This document shows positions 1 through 6,476 of a stretch of DNA of 42,454 bases, one piece after another. Source of the DNA: Clostridiales bacterium (lineage in GTDB: Bacteria; Bacillota; Clostridia; Peptostreptococcales; Acidaminobacteraceae); assembly GCA_030446305.1 (NCBI GenBank), contig JASUSA010000025.1:1-42454 (forward strand). The letters run 5' to 3'. Positions within the stretch are counted from its first letter, which is position 1; every line of letters begins with the position of its first letter. Position numbers and translations under genes: made by a program. The notes under the pieces were generated by a model. It made no database searches, had not been told where the DNA came from, and saw only the letters and a program-made list of their open reading frames with translations.

Positions 1-1
1 C

Positions 2-139
2 GATGTGCTCATCGTGCAAATCGACCACAGCTGTGCCATGAAAAACGTCCCTGAATGGGCGCGCAAAGAAGGCTATAACGTTGAAGTTGAAGAAGTTGAT
101 GACGGCGAATGGGAAGTCATCATCGAAAAAAATAAATAA
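2..139 (+). CDS. TusA-family sulfur-carrier protein, C-terminal part (5' truncated by the window)
   Basis: The open frame enters from the left edge and ends at TAA 137-139, so only the last 45 residues are seen. The visible part (DVLIVQIDHSCAMKNVPEWARK, then a Glu/Asp-rich strand ending in VIIEK) matches the second half of the TusA/YeeD fold: the 'D..A..DIPEWARK.GH' helix followed by the last beta strand. TusA proteins carry sulfane sulfur on a Cys-Pro motif near the N-terminus, which is outside the window and cannot be checked. It is followed after 24 bp by a YeeE/YedE permease, the classic partner in thiosulfate or sulfur-compound uptake. That context supports the call. Family confident; substrate not shown. 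Confidence 0.75.
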   Translation, partial: DVLIVQIDHSCAMKNVPEWARKEGYNVEVEEVDDGEWEVIIEKNK

Positions 140-163
140 GCACCCTTCTGGAGGTGAACATTT

Positions 164-724
164 TTGGAAAATAAACAAGTTAAGTTTTTTGACCGCGTCA
201 AAAAAAATGACTACTATCTCAAATGGATAAAAAGCCCGTTTACCTATGTTACCGCAGCGGTGCTGTTATCATTGTTCCAAATCGTAACCCTTGCTGCCAC
301 CGGCAATCCGTGGGGCGTCTCAGGCGTCTTTGCTTACTGGGGTGCATGGGTCTATGAAGCAGTTGGCGGCAGTGTTGACAAATGGTATTACTTTGCAAGT
401 TCTGGTGCTCAGGCTACACTTGAAAACGGCTTTTTAAATCATGCCGGCACTTTCCGAAATCTCGGCATCATTTTCGGCGCACTTGCGGCAACGCTTTTGG
501 CATCCGGTTTTAAAATTAAAAAAATAAAATCTAAAAAACAAGTGATTGCGGCAACGCTGGGCGGCTTACTCATGGGGTATGGCGCACGACTGGCAGCGGG
601 CTGTAATATCGGCGCCCTATACAGTGGCATTGCATCACTTTCTCTTTCGGGATGGGTCTTTGCCATCGGCATGTTCTTTGGTGCCATTGTCGGCAGTAAA
701 CTGCTTGTGAAATACTTTATGTAA
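164..724 (+). CDS. YeeE/YedE-family sulfur-compound membrane transporter (half-size)
   Basis: A 186-residue polytopic membrane protein. The conserved stretch GYGARLAAGCNIGALYSGIAS at about residues 138-157 is the hallmark of the YeeE/YedE (DUF395, TsuA-like) family. Cys147 would be the substrate-relaying cysteine in the pore. The N-terminal NPWGVSGVFAYWGAWVYE segment is also typical. Full-length YeeE proteins have about 350 residues, so this is one half-unit that probably pairs with another half encoded upstream or acts as a dimer. The start is TTG at 164, chosen because GGAGG at 150-154 lies 9 bp before it and no ATG is well placed. The gene follows a TusA-like gene, suggesting import of thiosulfate or a related sulfur species with transfer to the carrier. 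Family is confident; the substrate is inferred. Confidence 0.85.
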   Translation: MENKQVKFFDRVKKNDYYLKWIKSPFTYVTAAVLLSLFQIVTLAATGNPWGVSGVFAYWGAWVYEAVGGSVDKWYYFASSGAQATLENGFLNHAGTFRNLGIIFGALAATLLASGFKIKKIKSKKQVIAATLGGLLMGYGARLAAGCNIGALYSGIASLSLSGWVFAIGMFFGAIVGSKLLVKYFM

Positions 725-776
725 TCACTTAATTGCTGAAATCATCACACGATCTTGTTGTTATACCCAAAGTATT

Positions 777-810
777 GCGTCGCGCTATGTGTTCAATATA
801 TGCGTGACGC
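777..810. other. Hairpin between the transporter gene and the flavoprotein gene
   Basis: GCGTCGCGC (777-785) and GCGTGACGC (802-810) can form a 9-bp stem with one G-T pair around a 16-base loop. No T-run follows, so it is not a standard intrinsic terminator. It may be a transcript-processing or stability element between 724 and 862. Confidence 0.3.
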
Positions 811-861
811 TGCGGCGGGTTATCTTCTGATATTTCCATTATATAGAATGTGAGGCAATAT

Positions 862-2085
862 ATGGCTAGTGAAAAAATCGTTGAGCATTATGACGTCATC
901 ATCATCGGCGGCGGCCCTGCCGGGCTAAGCGCTGCCATTTACGCCGGCAGAGCGAGACTCAATACGCTTTTGCTTGAAAAAGCACTCGTTGGCGGTTTGG
1001 CTACCTACACCAATGAAATTGCAAACTATCCGGGCTTCCCAGATGCACCAAAGGGAGAAGCCATTACAGATCTCATGAAAGCGCAAGCAAAAAACATGGG
1101 TGTTAAATTTAAATTAACTGCCGTTTCGAGTGTCCAGCTCGAAGGTGATGAAAAAATCGTCGAGACGTTCAGAAACAAATATATTGGCAAAACCGTCATT
1201 ATCGCGACTGGTGGCCGCCCAAGAACGACTGGCGCCCTGAATGAGGAAGGGTTCTTATTTGATAAAGGCATTAGTTTCTGCGCAACTTGTGATGCTGCAG
1301 CAAACACAGATAAACATGTTGTCGTCATCGGTTCTGGTGATGCTGCAATTGAAGAAGGCATGTTTCTCACCAAGTTTGCAAGCAAAGTTACCGTCTCCGT
1401 CATGCACGATGAAGGCAAAATGGACTGCAACGAAATTGCTAAAGAAGCAGCACTGGCCAATCCTAAAATGGCATTTGTCTGGAACTCTGTCGTTTCGCGC
1501 TTTGAAGGCGATGAACACCTCAAAACCGTCGTTCTGAAAAATGTCAAAACCGATGAAGAAATTCCTGTCGACTGTGATAACTGCTTTGAATTTATCGGTT
1601 ATCTGCCTAACACAGAGCTCTTTGAGGGTCAGGTTACCATGACCAACCGCAAATATATCCCAGTCAACGAGAAAAAAGAAACCAACCTTGAAGGTGTTTT
1701 TGCCATCGGCGACGTTACGGACAAATGGCTCAAACAAATTGCAACAGCAGTCGGCGACGGTGCCATTGCCGGCACTGCAGTTGAACGCTATATCGCAGAA
1801 AAAGAGATTTTTGAAAACAGAATTCTCCAGAAAGAAAAACCAGGCCTCATCTACGTTTACAATGCCATTGATGCGCCTTCAAGAGATTTTCTTTCACGCA
1901 TTGAAGCCATCGAAACATCAAAGGCAGGCGCAATCGCCGTAAACCGCATTGACGTTTATAAATCAAACGGCATTGCATTAAAATTAAATGTCGATCAGGT
2001 ACCGGCTGTCGTCATTACCAAAGATGGCGTCATTACCGAAAAACTCTATGATCTCGATGAACAAAAAATACTTTCTTTCCTATAA
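862..2085 (+). CDS. Thioredoxin-reductase-like FAD flavoprotein with a degenerate C-terminal thioredoxin domain
   Basis: A 407-residue protein. An FAD dinucleotide fold starts at residue 11 (DVIIIGGGPAGLSAA). The redox motif CATC is at 140-143, a second dinucleotide fold GSGDAAIEE at 157-165, and an FAD-closing motif GVFAIGDV follows further on. Thioredoxin reductases (~310 residues) show the same order. Two things differ. The HRRxxxR motif that normally follows the second fold and binds the NADPH phosphate is absent; the region reads MHDEGKMD. In addition, residues 326-407 form an extra thioredoxin-like domain that keeps the cis-proline strand (VPAVVI) but has NAIDAPSR where WCGPC should be. 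The ATG at 862 is preferred over GTG at 850 because GAGG lies 6 bp upstream of it. Near TusA/YeeE genes it may act in sulfur redox chemistry. The electron donor and partner are unknown. Confidence 0.8.
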   Translation: MASEKIVEHYDVIIIGGGPAGLSAAIYAGRARLNTLLLEKALVGGLATYTNEIANYPGFPDAPKGEAITDLMKAQAKNMGVKFKLTAVSSVQLEGDEKIVETFRNKYIGKTVIIATGGRPRTTGALNEEGFLFDKGISFCATCDAAANTDKHVVVIGSGDAAIEEGMFLTKFASKVTVSVMHDEGKMDCNEIAKEAALANPKMAFVWNSVVSRFEGDEHLKTVVLKNVKTDEEIPVDCDNCFEFIGYLPNTELFEGQVTMTNRKYIPVNEKKETNLEGVFAIGDVTDKWLKQIATAVGDGAIAGTAVERYIAEKEIFENRILQKEKPGLIYVYNAIDAPSRDFLSRIEAIETSKAGAIAVNRIDVYKSNGIALKLNVDQVPAVVITKDGVITEKLYDLDEQKILSFL

Positions 2086-2110
2086 TATATGTCTATATTT
2101 GCTTTAACGC

Positions 2111-2148
2111 AAAACCCCGCTCAGACCACAATGTTTGAGCGGGGTTTT
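2111..2148. terminator. Bidirectional intrinsic terminator
   Basis: AAAACCCCGCTCA (2111-2123) and TGAGCGGGGTTTT (2136-2148) form a 13-bp stem with T-runs on both strands. It sits between the converging flavoprotein gene (ends 2085) and the beta-keto-acid cleavage enzyme gene (ends 2251), so it serves both. Confidence 0.9.
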
Positions 2149-2250
2149 GATTTATACAATAAGAAGATTTGAACTTTAAGCATTTTTGCAGATGCCTTTA
2201 CTGCGAAAATGTGATGGTGAAAATCGTTTTAGAACACCGCGAAGCGGATC

Positions 2251-3090
2251 TTATATAATAGGAAGATTCAAAATCTCACGGGCTTCTGATGGCGTTGCCA
2301 CAGCATTGCCATATGTTTCGACAATATTGCGTGCACGTTTGACAAATTGAGCATTCCCCTCTGCCAACACACCTTTCGAATAGAAAACGTTATCTTCCAT
2401 CCCAACGCGCAGATGACCGCCTAGCGCCACTGTTGCATACATGATTTCCATCGCACTGGCACCAACCCCAAATGCACTCCATGTGGAATCAGGTGCCACA
2501 GCGCGCATGGTTTCCACCATAAAGAGCAGGTTTTTAAGCGATCCTCTAATACCGCCTGCCGCGCCCATGCACATTTGGAAGTGGAGCGGCGCCTTCAAAA
2601 TGCCTTTTTTCAAATAGTAAGCGGCATTGTAAATCATCCCAGGATCAAAGGCTTCAATTTCAGGCTTTACGCCATATGCCTGCATCGCTTCACCCAACGC
2701 TTCAAGAAAATGCGGCGGATTCAGAAAGAGTGCATTGTGCTGCCAGTTCATGGAACCGCAGTCAAATGTCCCAATATCCGGATGCAGCGCTTTTAAATGC
2801 AGCATGCGCGTCTCTTCTGTCGCATTGAGATCGCCGGAAGTCGTCATATTGACGATGATATCACAATCTTTATAAGCGCGAATATATGCCAGCGTTTCAC
2901 GAAACTTTTCTACATTCATCGTGCCGTTCCCCGCGTCATCACGCATATGCAGATGGCAGATTGAGGCCCCTGCCTGCCAGCACTGATAAACATCATCCGC
3001 TATTTCACGCGGCGTCATGGGAATATTGGGGTTATCTGTTTTTTTCGGCCATGCGCCCGTCGTCGCCACAGTGATAATGGTCTTTTGCAT
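2251..3090 (-). CDS. Beta-keto-acid cleavage enzyme (BKACE/Kce family, DUF849)
   Basis: A 279-residue TIM-barrel protein. The N-terminus KTIITVATTGAWPKKTDNPNIPMTPREIA and the metal-ligand motif CHLHMRD (His46, His48) are diagnostic of the BKACE family. The founding member Kce converts 3-keto-5-aminohexanoate plus acetyl-CoA to aminobutyryl-CoA plus acetoacetate; other members use other beta-keto acids. No other lysine-fermentation gene (kamA, kamD/E, kdd, kal) is nearby, so a different beta-keto acid is likely. The ATG at 3090 is chosen over an upstream in-frame start at 3123 because GAGAGGAGTGG lies just before it. It is the last gene of the - strand set hydrolase - symporter - BKACE, after a 114-bp gap. 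Family is confident; substrate unknown. Confidence 0.85.
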   Translation of the reverse strand: MQKTIITVATTGAWPKKTDNPNIPMTPREIADDVYQCWQAGASICHLHMRDDAGNGTMNVEKFRETLAYIRAYKDCDIIVNMTTSGDLNATEETRMLHLKALHPDIGTFDCGSMNWQHNALFLNPPHFLEALGEAMQAYGVKPEIEAFDPGMIYNAAYYLKKGILKAPLHFQMCMGAAGGIRGSLKNLLFMVETMRAVAPDSTWSAFGVGASAMEIMYATVALGGHLRVGMEDNVFYSKGVLAEGNAQFVKRARNIVETYGNAVATPSEAREILNLPII

Positions 3091-3204
3091 AGAACCACTC
3101 CTCTCTTCTTTTAGATGAGGCAATTGCCTTAGATATGAACAGGCATCGGTAAAACTTTACGCAGTACTTCATCTCTATTTGTGATGTTTCTACAAGATCG
3201 TTCA

Positions 3205-5175
3205 CTACGCCTTGCTAAATTGTTCAATGACTTTACGACCCTTTGGTGTTATGATGAGCTTTCTTTTGAAGAGTCCCTTTTCCTCAATATAGCCGCGACG
3301 GGTCAAATGTGATGAAATGGCTGCCATTTGCATAGAAGCAATCCCATTTTTTTGCACAAATGCCGCTTGATGTTCCGGATTTTTTTCAACTGTTTTCAAA
3401 AGCTCCAAATACATCGGCGATAGAAACTGTGCCGAAAGCTGTGTATCGTGATCATTCAACGGTTCGAGTGCCTTTTGCCCCTTTTCTGTCAGTTCAAAGG
3501 TAAAGAAGTTAGATCCCTTAAGTCCCATGCGCATTAAATAGCCGCCACGATCCAACCGCTCAACAGCGGCACCGGAAATCTTTGAATCCACGCCTAGAGA
3601 ATCTGTTATATCTGCCATGTACTGATGCCCCAGACGCATTAATGTCAATATTTCAAAATCAATCTTTTCCAGTTTTACATCTGAACGATTATTGCCATTG
3701 GGAACGCGTTCCCAACTCGCTTCACCATAGTACCGCGGTTTGCCAAAATACGATGCAATAACGGCAACGATCAATGTTACAGCAAGACCAAGTGTCGCCA
3801 GAAAGACATAACGTCCGATTGAGAAAATTTTTGTTAAATCCAAAAGCGTAAATACAGCCATGGTCACCATACCGCAAACCGCACCCCACAAGGCCCCCTT
3901 TGCATTAAATTTAGGCCAGATGGCGCCGAGACCCAGCAGTACTGCCGGCGGCACGAGCCATGAATTGGCAAAGGCAAAGAGATAGGTTGGACCACCGGGA
4001 AATTGACAGAGAATAAACGTTACAACGCCGACAAAGAGCATAATGATTTTTGACATCTTTAATTTCTTCTCTGCATCTGCATTGGGATTGATAATACGCT
4101 GATAAATATCTCGATTCGCAACGGCAGATGCCCCCAGTGCAGATGTCGACGCCGTCGAAATAGAAGCGGCACAGGCACTGATTACCACAATACTGCCAAA
4201 GAGCGGCATAAAGGTGCTCGCGATAAAGCCATAAGTTCCTGTTGCCAGTATTTTACCGCCATTGATGGTGAGCATTTCCGGATAAAATGCCCCCATGTAA
4301 CTTCCTACAAAGCTCAATGGAATCATAAAGACAATCAGCAGAATAATGGCTGCCATGACAAATGATTTCCGTGCGACGTGCTCATTTCGGCAGTTGGCGA
4401 TTTTCATCCAGTAGTAATTATTCCCCCAGACGAGCGCTGCCGCAAAGCAAATAAAGAAATTTAAGAATGATGGATACGTCAGCTTCATCCCCGCAAGCTG
4501 ACCTGCAAATCCGTCAGTTCCAATGGCACCCGGGCCCCAGTTTGCCGCAATGGCATCCGTCCATCCAAAGCGCCCTGCCAGCAAAAAGAATACGGTCGGA
4601 ACGACAATCACGCCAATTGTGATTTGAAATAAATCGGTTATCGTCGTCGCCCAAAGCCCTGAAATAAAGGTGAAAATAATGATAACGGCAAAGATGACGG
4701 CTGTAATCAGCGGCCGACTCCATCCTGTAAATGCCGCAATATTGTCAACACTTGAAACAACGTTGTTCGCCATAATACCGCACATACCAATGACGGATGT
4801 AATGGCAACCACAGAACGCGTTTTACTATCATATCGCATTTCCAAGTATTCAGGAAGCGTCTGAGCACCGCTTCTTCTGATAAAATTCGAATATAAAAGG
4901 CCAAAGAGCATTAAGCCGCATACCGCATAAACGGCACCCCATCCAATACCGCCAATGAGTCCGTAATTAAGTGTGAAAGCCGGTGCCAACGTCACTGTCG
5001 TGCCGGCGAATCCAATGGCACAAACACCGACAATATTAATGGGCGTTGAAATTTCACGTCCCGCTAAAACAAAGTCCGAAGATTCCTTAACCCACTTTTT
5101 ACTGAAAAGACCTGCGCCAATGAGAAAACCGCAAAAGATAATGAAAATGATGATAAATATTGTACTAGACCCCAT
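3205..5175 (-). CDS. Sodium:solute symporter (SSS family) with C-terminal tandem winged-helix-like domains
   Basis: 656 residues. Residues 1 to about 480 form a multi-helix SSS-type transporter: N-terminal helix SSTIFIIIFIIFCGFLIGAGLF, then SSDFVLAGREIS, GFAGTTVTLAP and GAQTLPEYLEMRYDS. Such proteins import small organic solutes with Na+. SSS proteins usually stop near 480-520 residues. Here residues 505-656 add a soluble part that reads as two successive winged-helix modules. The first runs IDFEILTLM to TFELTEKGQKAL (about 505-568), and the second runs MYLELLKTVEK to LIITPKGRKVIEQF (about 588-654). Each ends in the beta-wing plus helix pattern 'T.KG.K.' seen in MarR/PadR-like proteins. The gene lies 19 bp after the cyclase-family hydrolase gene and before the BKACE gene, so it probably imports the substrate of this pathway. 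Start supported by GAGGG 9 bp upstream. Confidence 0.88.
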   Translation of the reverse strand: MGSSTIFIIIFIIFCGFLIGAGLFSKKWVKESSDFVLAGREISTPINIVGVCAIGFAGTTVTLAPAFTLNYGLIGGIGWGAVYAVCGLMLFGLLYSNFIRRSGAQTLPEYLEMRYDSKTRSVVAITSVIGMCGIMANNVVSSVDNIAAFTGWSRPLITAVIFAVIIIFTFISGLWATTITDLFQITIGVIVVPTVFFLLAGRFGWTDAIAANWGPGAIGTDGFAGQLAGMKLTYPSFLNFFICFAAALVWGNNYYWMKIANCRNEHVARKSFVMAAIILLIVFMIPLSFVGSYMGAFYPEMLTINGGKILATGTYGFIASTFMPLFGSIVVISACAASISTASTSALGASAVANRDIYQRIINPNADAEKKLKMSKIIMLFVGVVTFILCQFPGGPTYLFAFANSWLVPPAVLLGLGAIWPKFNAKGALWGAVCGMVTMAVFTLLDLTKIFSIGRYVFLATLGLAVTLIVAVIASYFGKPRYYGEASWERVPNGNNRSDVKLEKIDFEILTLMRLGHQYMADITDSLGVDSKISGAAVERLDRGGYLMRMGLKGSNFFTFELTEKGQKALEPLNDHDTQLSAQFLSPMYLELLKTVEKNPEHQAAFVQKNGIASMQMAAISSHLTRRGYIEEKGLFKRKLIITPKGRKVIEQFSKA

Positions 5176-5194
5176 GATAAATAACCCTCACTTT

Positions 5195-5965
5195 CTACTC
5201 AATAAAGGCAACTGCACGACACCAGCCCGCACTCGCGGCTTTAATTTTCACAGGCAGACAGCTCACTTTAAATCCAAATGCCGGCAATTGATCTAAATTC
5301 GTCATTTTTTCAATATGGCAATAAGCTTTAATTCTGCCAACGCGATGCGCTTCCCAAATAATGTCCACATCTCGTGACGCCGCAAAGCGCTCTGCTTCAA
5401 TTGGCAGCGGCACATCCCAGCTCCATCCGTCAGTACCGACGACGTGTACACCGTGTTCAATGAGCCACAGCGTTGCTTCGGCGCTCATACCGGCACCTGC
5501 AAGCAAGTACTCAGGTTTACCCCACTGCTTGTCAGCACCTGTCTGCAGCAGCACAATATCCCCTTCTTTAAGCTGGTAGTTAATCTGTTTAAAATACGCT
5601 TCGACATCTTCTGCAGTAATCTTATAGCCATCCGGTTTACTGCTGAAATCCATTTTGACACCATCGCCGATGCACCACTCAAGTGGTATTTCATCAATGG
5701 TCCAAGCGCGCTCGCCGCCGTTCATCGTCGGATAATAATGATAGGGGGCATCGAGATGCGTCCCCGAATGCGTGGTGAGCTGAATGTTTTCAATCGCCCA
5801 GCCGTTGCCTTCCGGCAAATCATCAACGGTGATGTTGCCATTAAAATAGGTCGTCATAGATTGTGCCGTATCCTTGTGATTTAAATACTCAATCCTTGGA
5901 ATTTGAGGTTTTGGATCACTTGGCAATCCATCCTCCACGGCAATTGACAAATCAATGATCTTCAT
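5195..5965 (-). CDS. Metal-dependent cyclase-family hydrolase (kynurenine formamidase / isatin hydrolase-like)
   Basis: A 256-residue protein with the family motif HSGTHLDAPYH (residues 66-76), whose His and Asp residues bind the metal (Zn or Mn), and an N-terminal KIIDLSIAVEDGLPSDP typical of the cyclase family. Members hydrolyse amide or ring C-N bonds, as in N-formylkynurenine, isatin and related substrates. No kynurenine-pathway gene is nearby. Being first in an operon with a solute symporter and a beta-keto-acid cleavage enzyme, it probably acts on the imported compound or a cyclic or acylated intermediate. Start at 5965 because AAAGGAGT lies 6 bp before this ATG; an in-frame ATG at 5983 lacks a site. 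Transcription is probably sigma-54 dependent from the site at 6025-6040. Family confident, reaction unknown. Confidence 0.85.
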   Translation of the reverse strand: MKIIDLSIAVEDGLPSDPKPQIPRIEYLNHKDTAQSMTTYFNGNITVDDLPEGNGWAIENIQLTTHSGTHLDAPYHYYPTMNGGERAWTIDEIPLEWCIGDGVKMDFSSKPDGYKITAEDVEAYFKQINYQLKEGDIVLLQTGADKQWGKPEYLLAGAGMSAEATLWLIEHGVHVVGTDGWSWDVPLPIEAERFAASRDVDIIWEAHRVGRIKAYCHIEKMTNLDQLPAFGFKVSCLPVKIKAASAGWCRAVAFIE

Positions 5966-6024
5966 ATGCTGACTCCTTTCCATCTTTTCTGTCGGTGATG
6001 CTATTGAGTAACATCTCTTCTTAT

Positions 6025-6040
6025 TGCAAGGGTGATGCCA
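6025..6040 (-). promoter_or_regulatory. Sigma-54 (-24/-12) promoter of the hydrolase-symporter-BKACE operon
   Basis: Read on the - strand this is TGGCATCACCCTTGCA. It has the GG at -24, the GC at -12 and the exact 16-base spacing of the consensus TGGCACG-N4-TTGCA, with one change in the first block. The -12 GC lies about 60 bp before the hydrolase ATG. The neighbouring divergent gene encodes a sigma-54 activator, which independently supports the call. Confidence 0.85.
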
Positions 6041-6103
6041 AATGTTCGAAACAATTGGTATTTCAAGCTTTCAGCAGAATCATGAAATACGCAGCACAAT
6101 CAA

Positions 6104-6123
6104 GTGTCAATATTTGTGTACAC
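6104..6123. promoter_or_regulatory. Upstream activator site 1 (imperfect palindrome)
   Basis: GTGTCAA-TATTTG-TGTACAC. The left half equals that of site 2 and the right half matches TTGACAC at 5 of 7 bases, with the same 6-base spacer. It lies 64 bp upstream of the sigma-54 promoter with respect to the - strand operon, a suitable place for an enhancer-binding activator. Confidence 0.55.
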
Positions 6124-6175
6124 GTTTTTATACAAAGATGTCTTGGAAAGCTTGTAATTGTAAGGCCTGCATGCA

Positions 6176-6195
6176 GTGTCAACATATATTGACAC
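6176..6195. promoter_or_regulatory. Upstream activator site 2 (perfect-arm palindrome)
   Basis: GTGTCAA (6176-6182), spacer CATATA, TTGACAC (6189-6195): arms are perfectly complementary. Probably bound by the Fis-type HTH of the adjacent sigma-54 activator. Confidence 0.65.
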
Positions 6196-6206
6196 GTAAA
6201 TAAATA

Positions 6207-6236
6207 TTGACACAGTGCAAAAAGCCACTTTATAAT
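6207..6236 (+). promoter_or_regulatory. Sigma-A promoter of the sigma-54 activator gene, overlapping a third activator half-site
   Basis: TTGACA (6207-6212), an 18-base spacer, TATAAT (6231-6236). Both hexamers are perfect. The -35 box is part of a third TTGACAC half-site (6207-6213); its partner half (6194-6200) is degenerate. Activator bound here would cover the -35 box, so negative autoregulation is likely. The leader to the ATG at 6477 is about 230 bases and contains repeat copy A. Confidence 0.75.
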
Positions 6237-6255
6237 GGAGTCAAAAGTATGATCA

Positions 6256-6365
6256 TTAAGGAAATCGCATCATTGCCTTTCATTTAGCCATCACGACAAT
6301 CTGTTGAATTTTCGCATGATGAAAACAACACATTTCATCGTGAACGCTTTAAATTTAAATAATGC
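6256..6365 (-). repeat. Intergenic palindromic repeat, copy A
   Basis: On the - strand it begins GCATTATTTAAATTT and ends AATGATGCGATTTCCTTA, matching both ends of copies B (20584-20695) and C (8658-8769). The centre contains TCACGA/TCGTGA and TGTTG/CAACA pairings, so the whole element can fold into a long imperfect hairpin. It is in the leader of the sigma-54 activator gene, starting 20 bp after the -10 box. No coding potential is evident. Confidence 0.6.
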
Positions 6366-6476
6366 AAAGGGCCCAATTTTAAACTATCACCACTGCCTGC
6401 GAAGCACTTTTATCACGGCTCTTTTTAACATAACGGGCATTCGCCGATCTTTTCGAAATATCGCTTGGAGGCACAC

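Noticed and set aside
1026..1547. A 173-codon open frame on the - strand inside the flavoprotein gene
   Set aside because: It is a shadow of a confidently identified gene on the + strand, with no recognisable motif or RBS.
2251..3090. Lysine-fermentation kce gene
   Set aside because: The other lysine-fermentation genes are missing from the surroundings and the operon content differs, so only the broader BKACE family is claimed.
3119..3135. Fragment of the intergenic repeat (GGCAATTGCCTTAGAT)
   Set aside because: Only ~15 bases match the end of copy B, too short to separate from chance; the rest of the element is missing.
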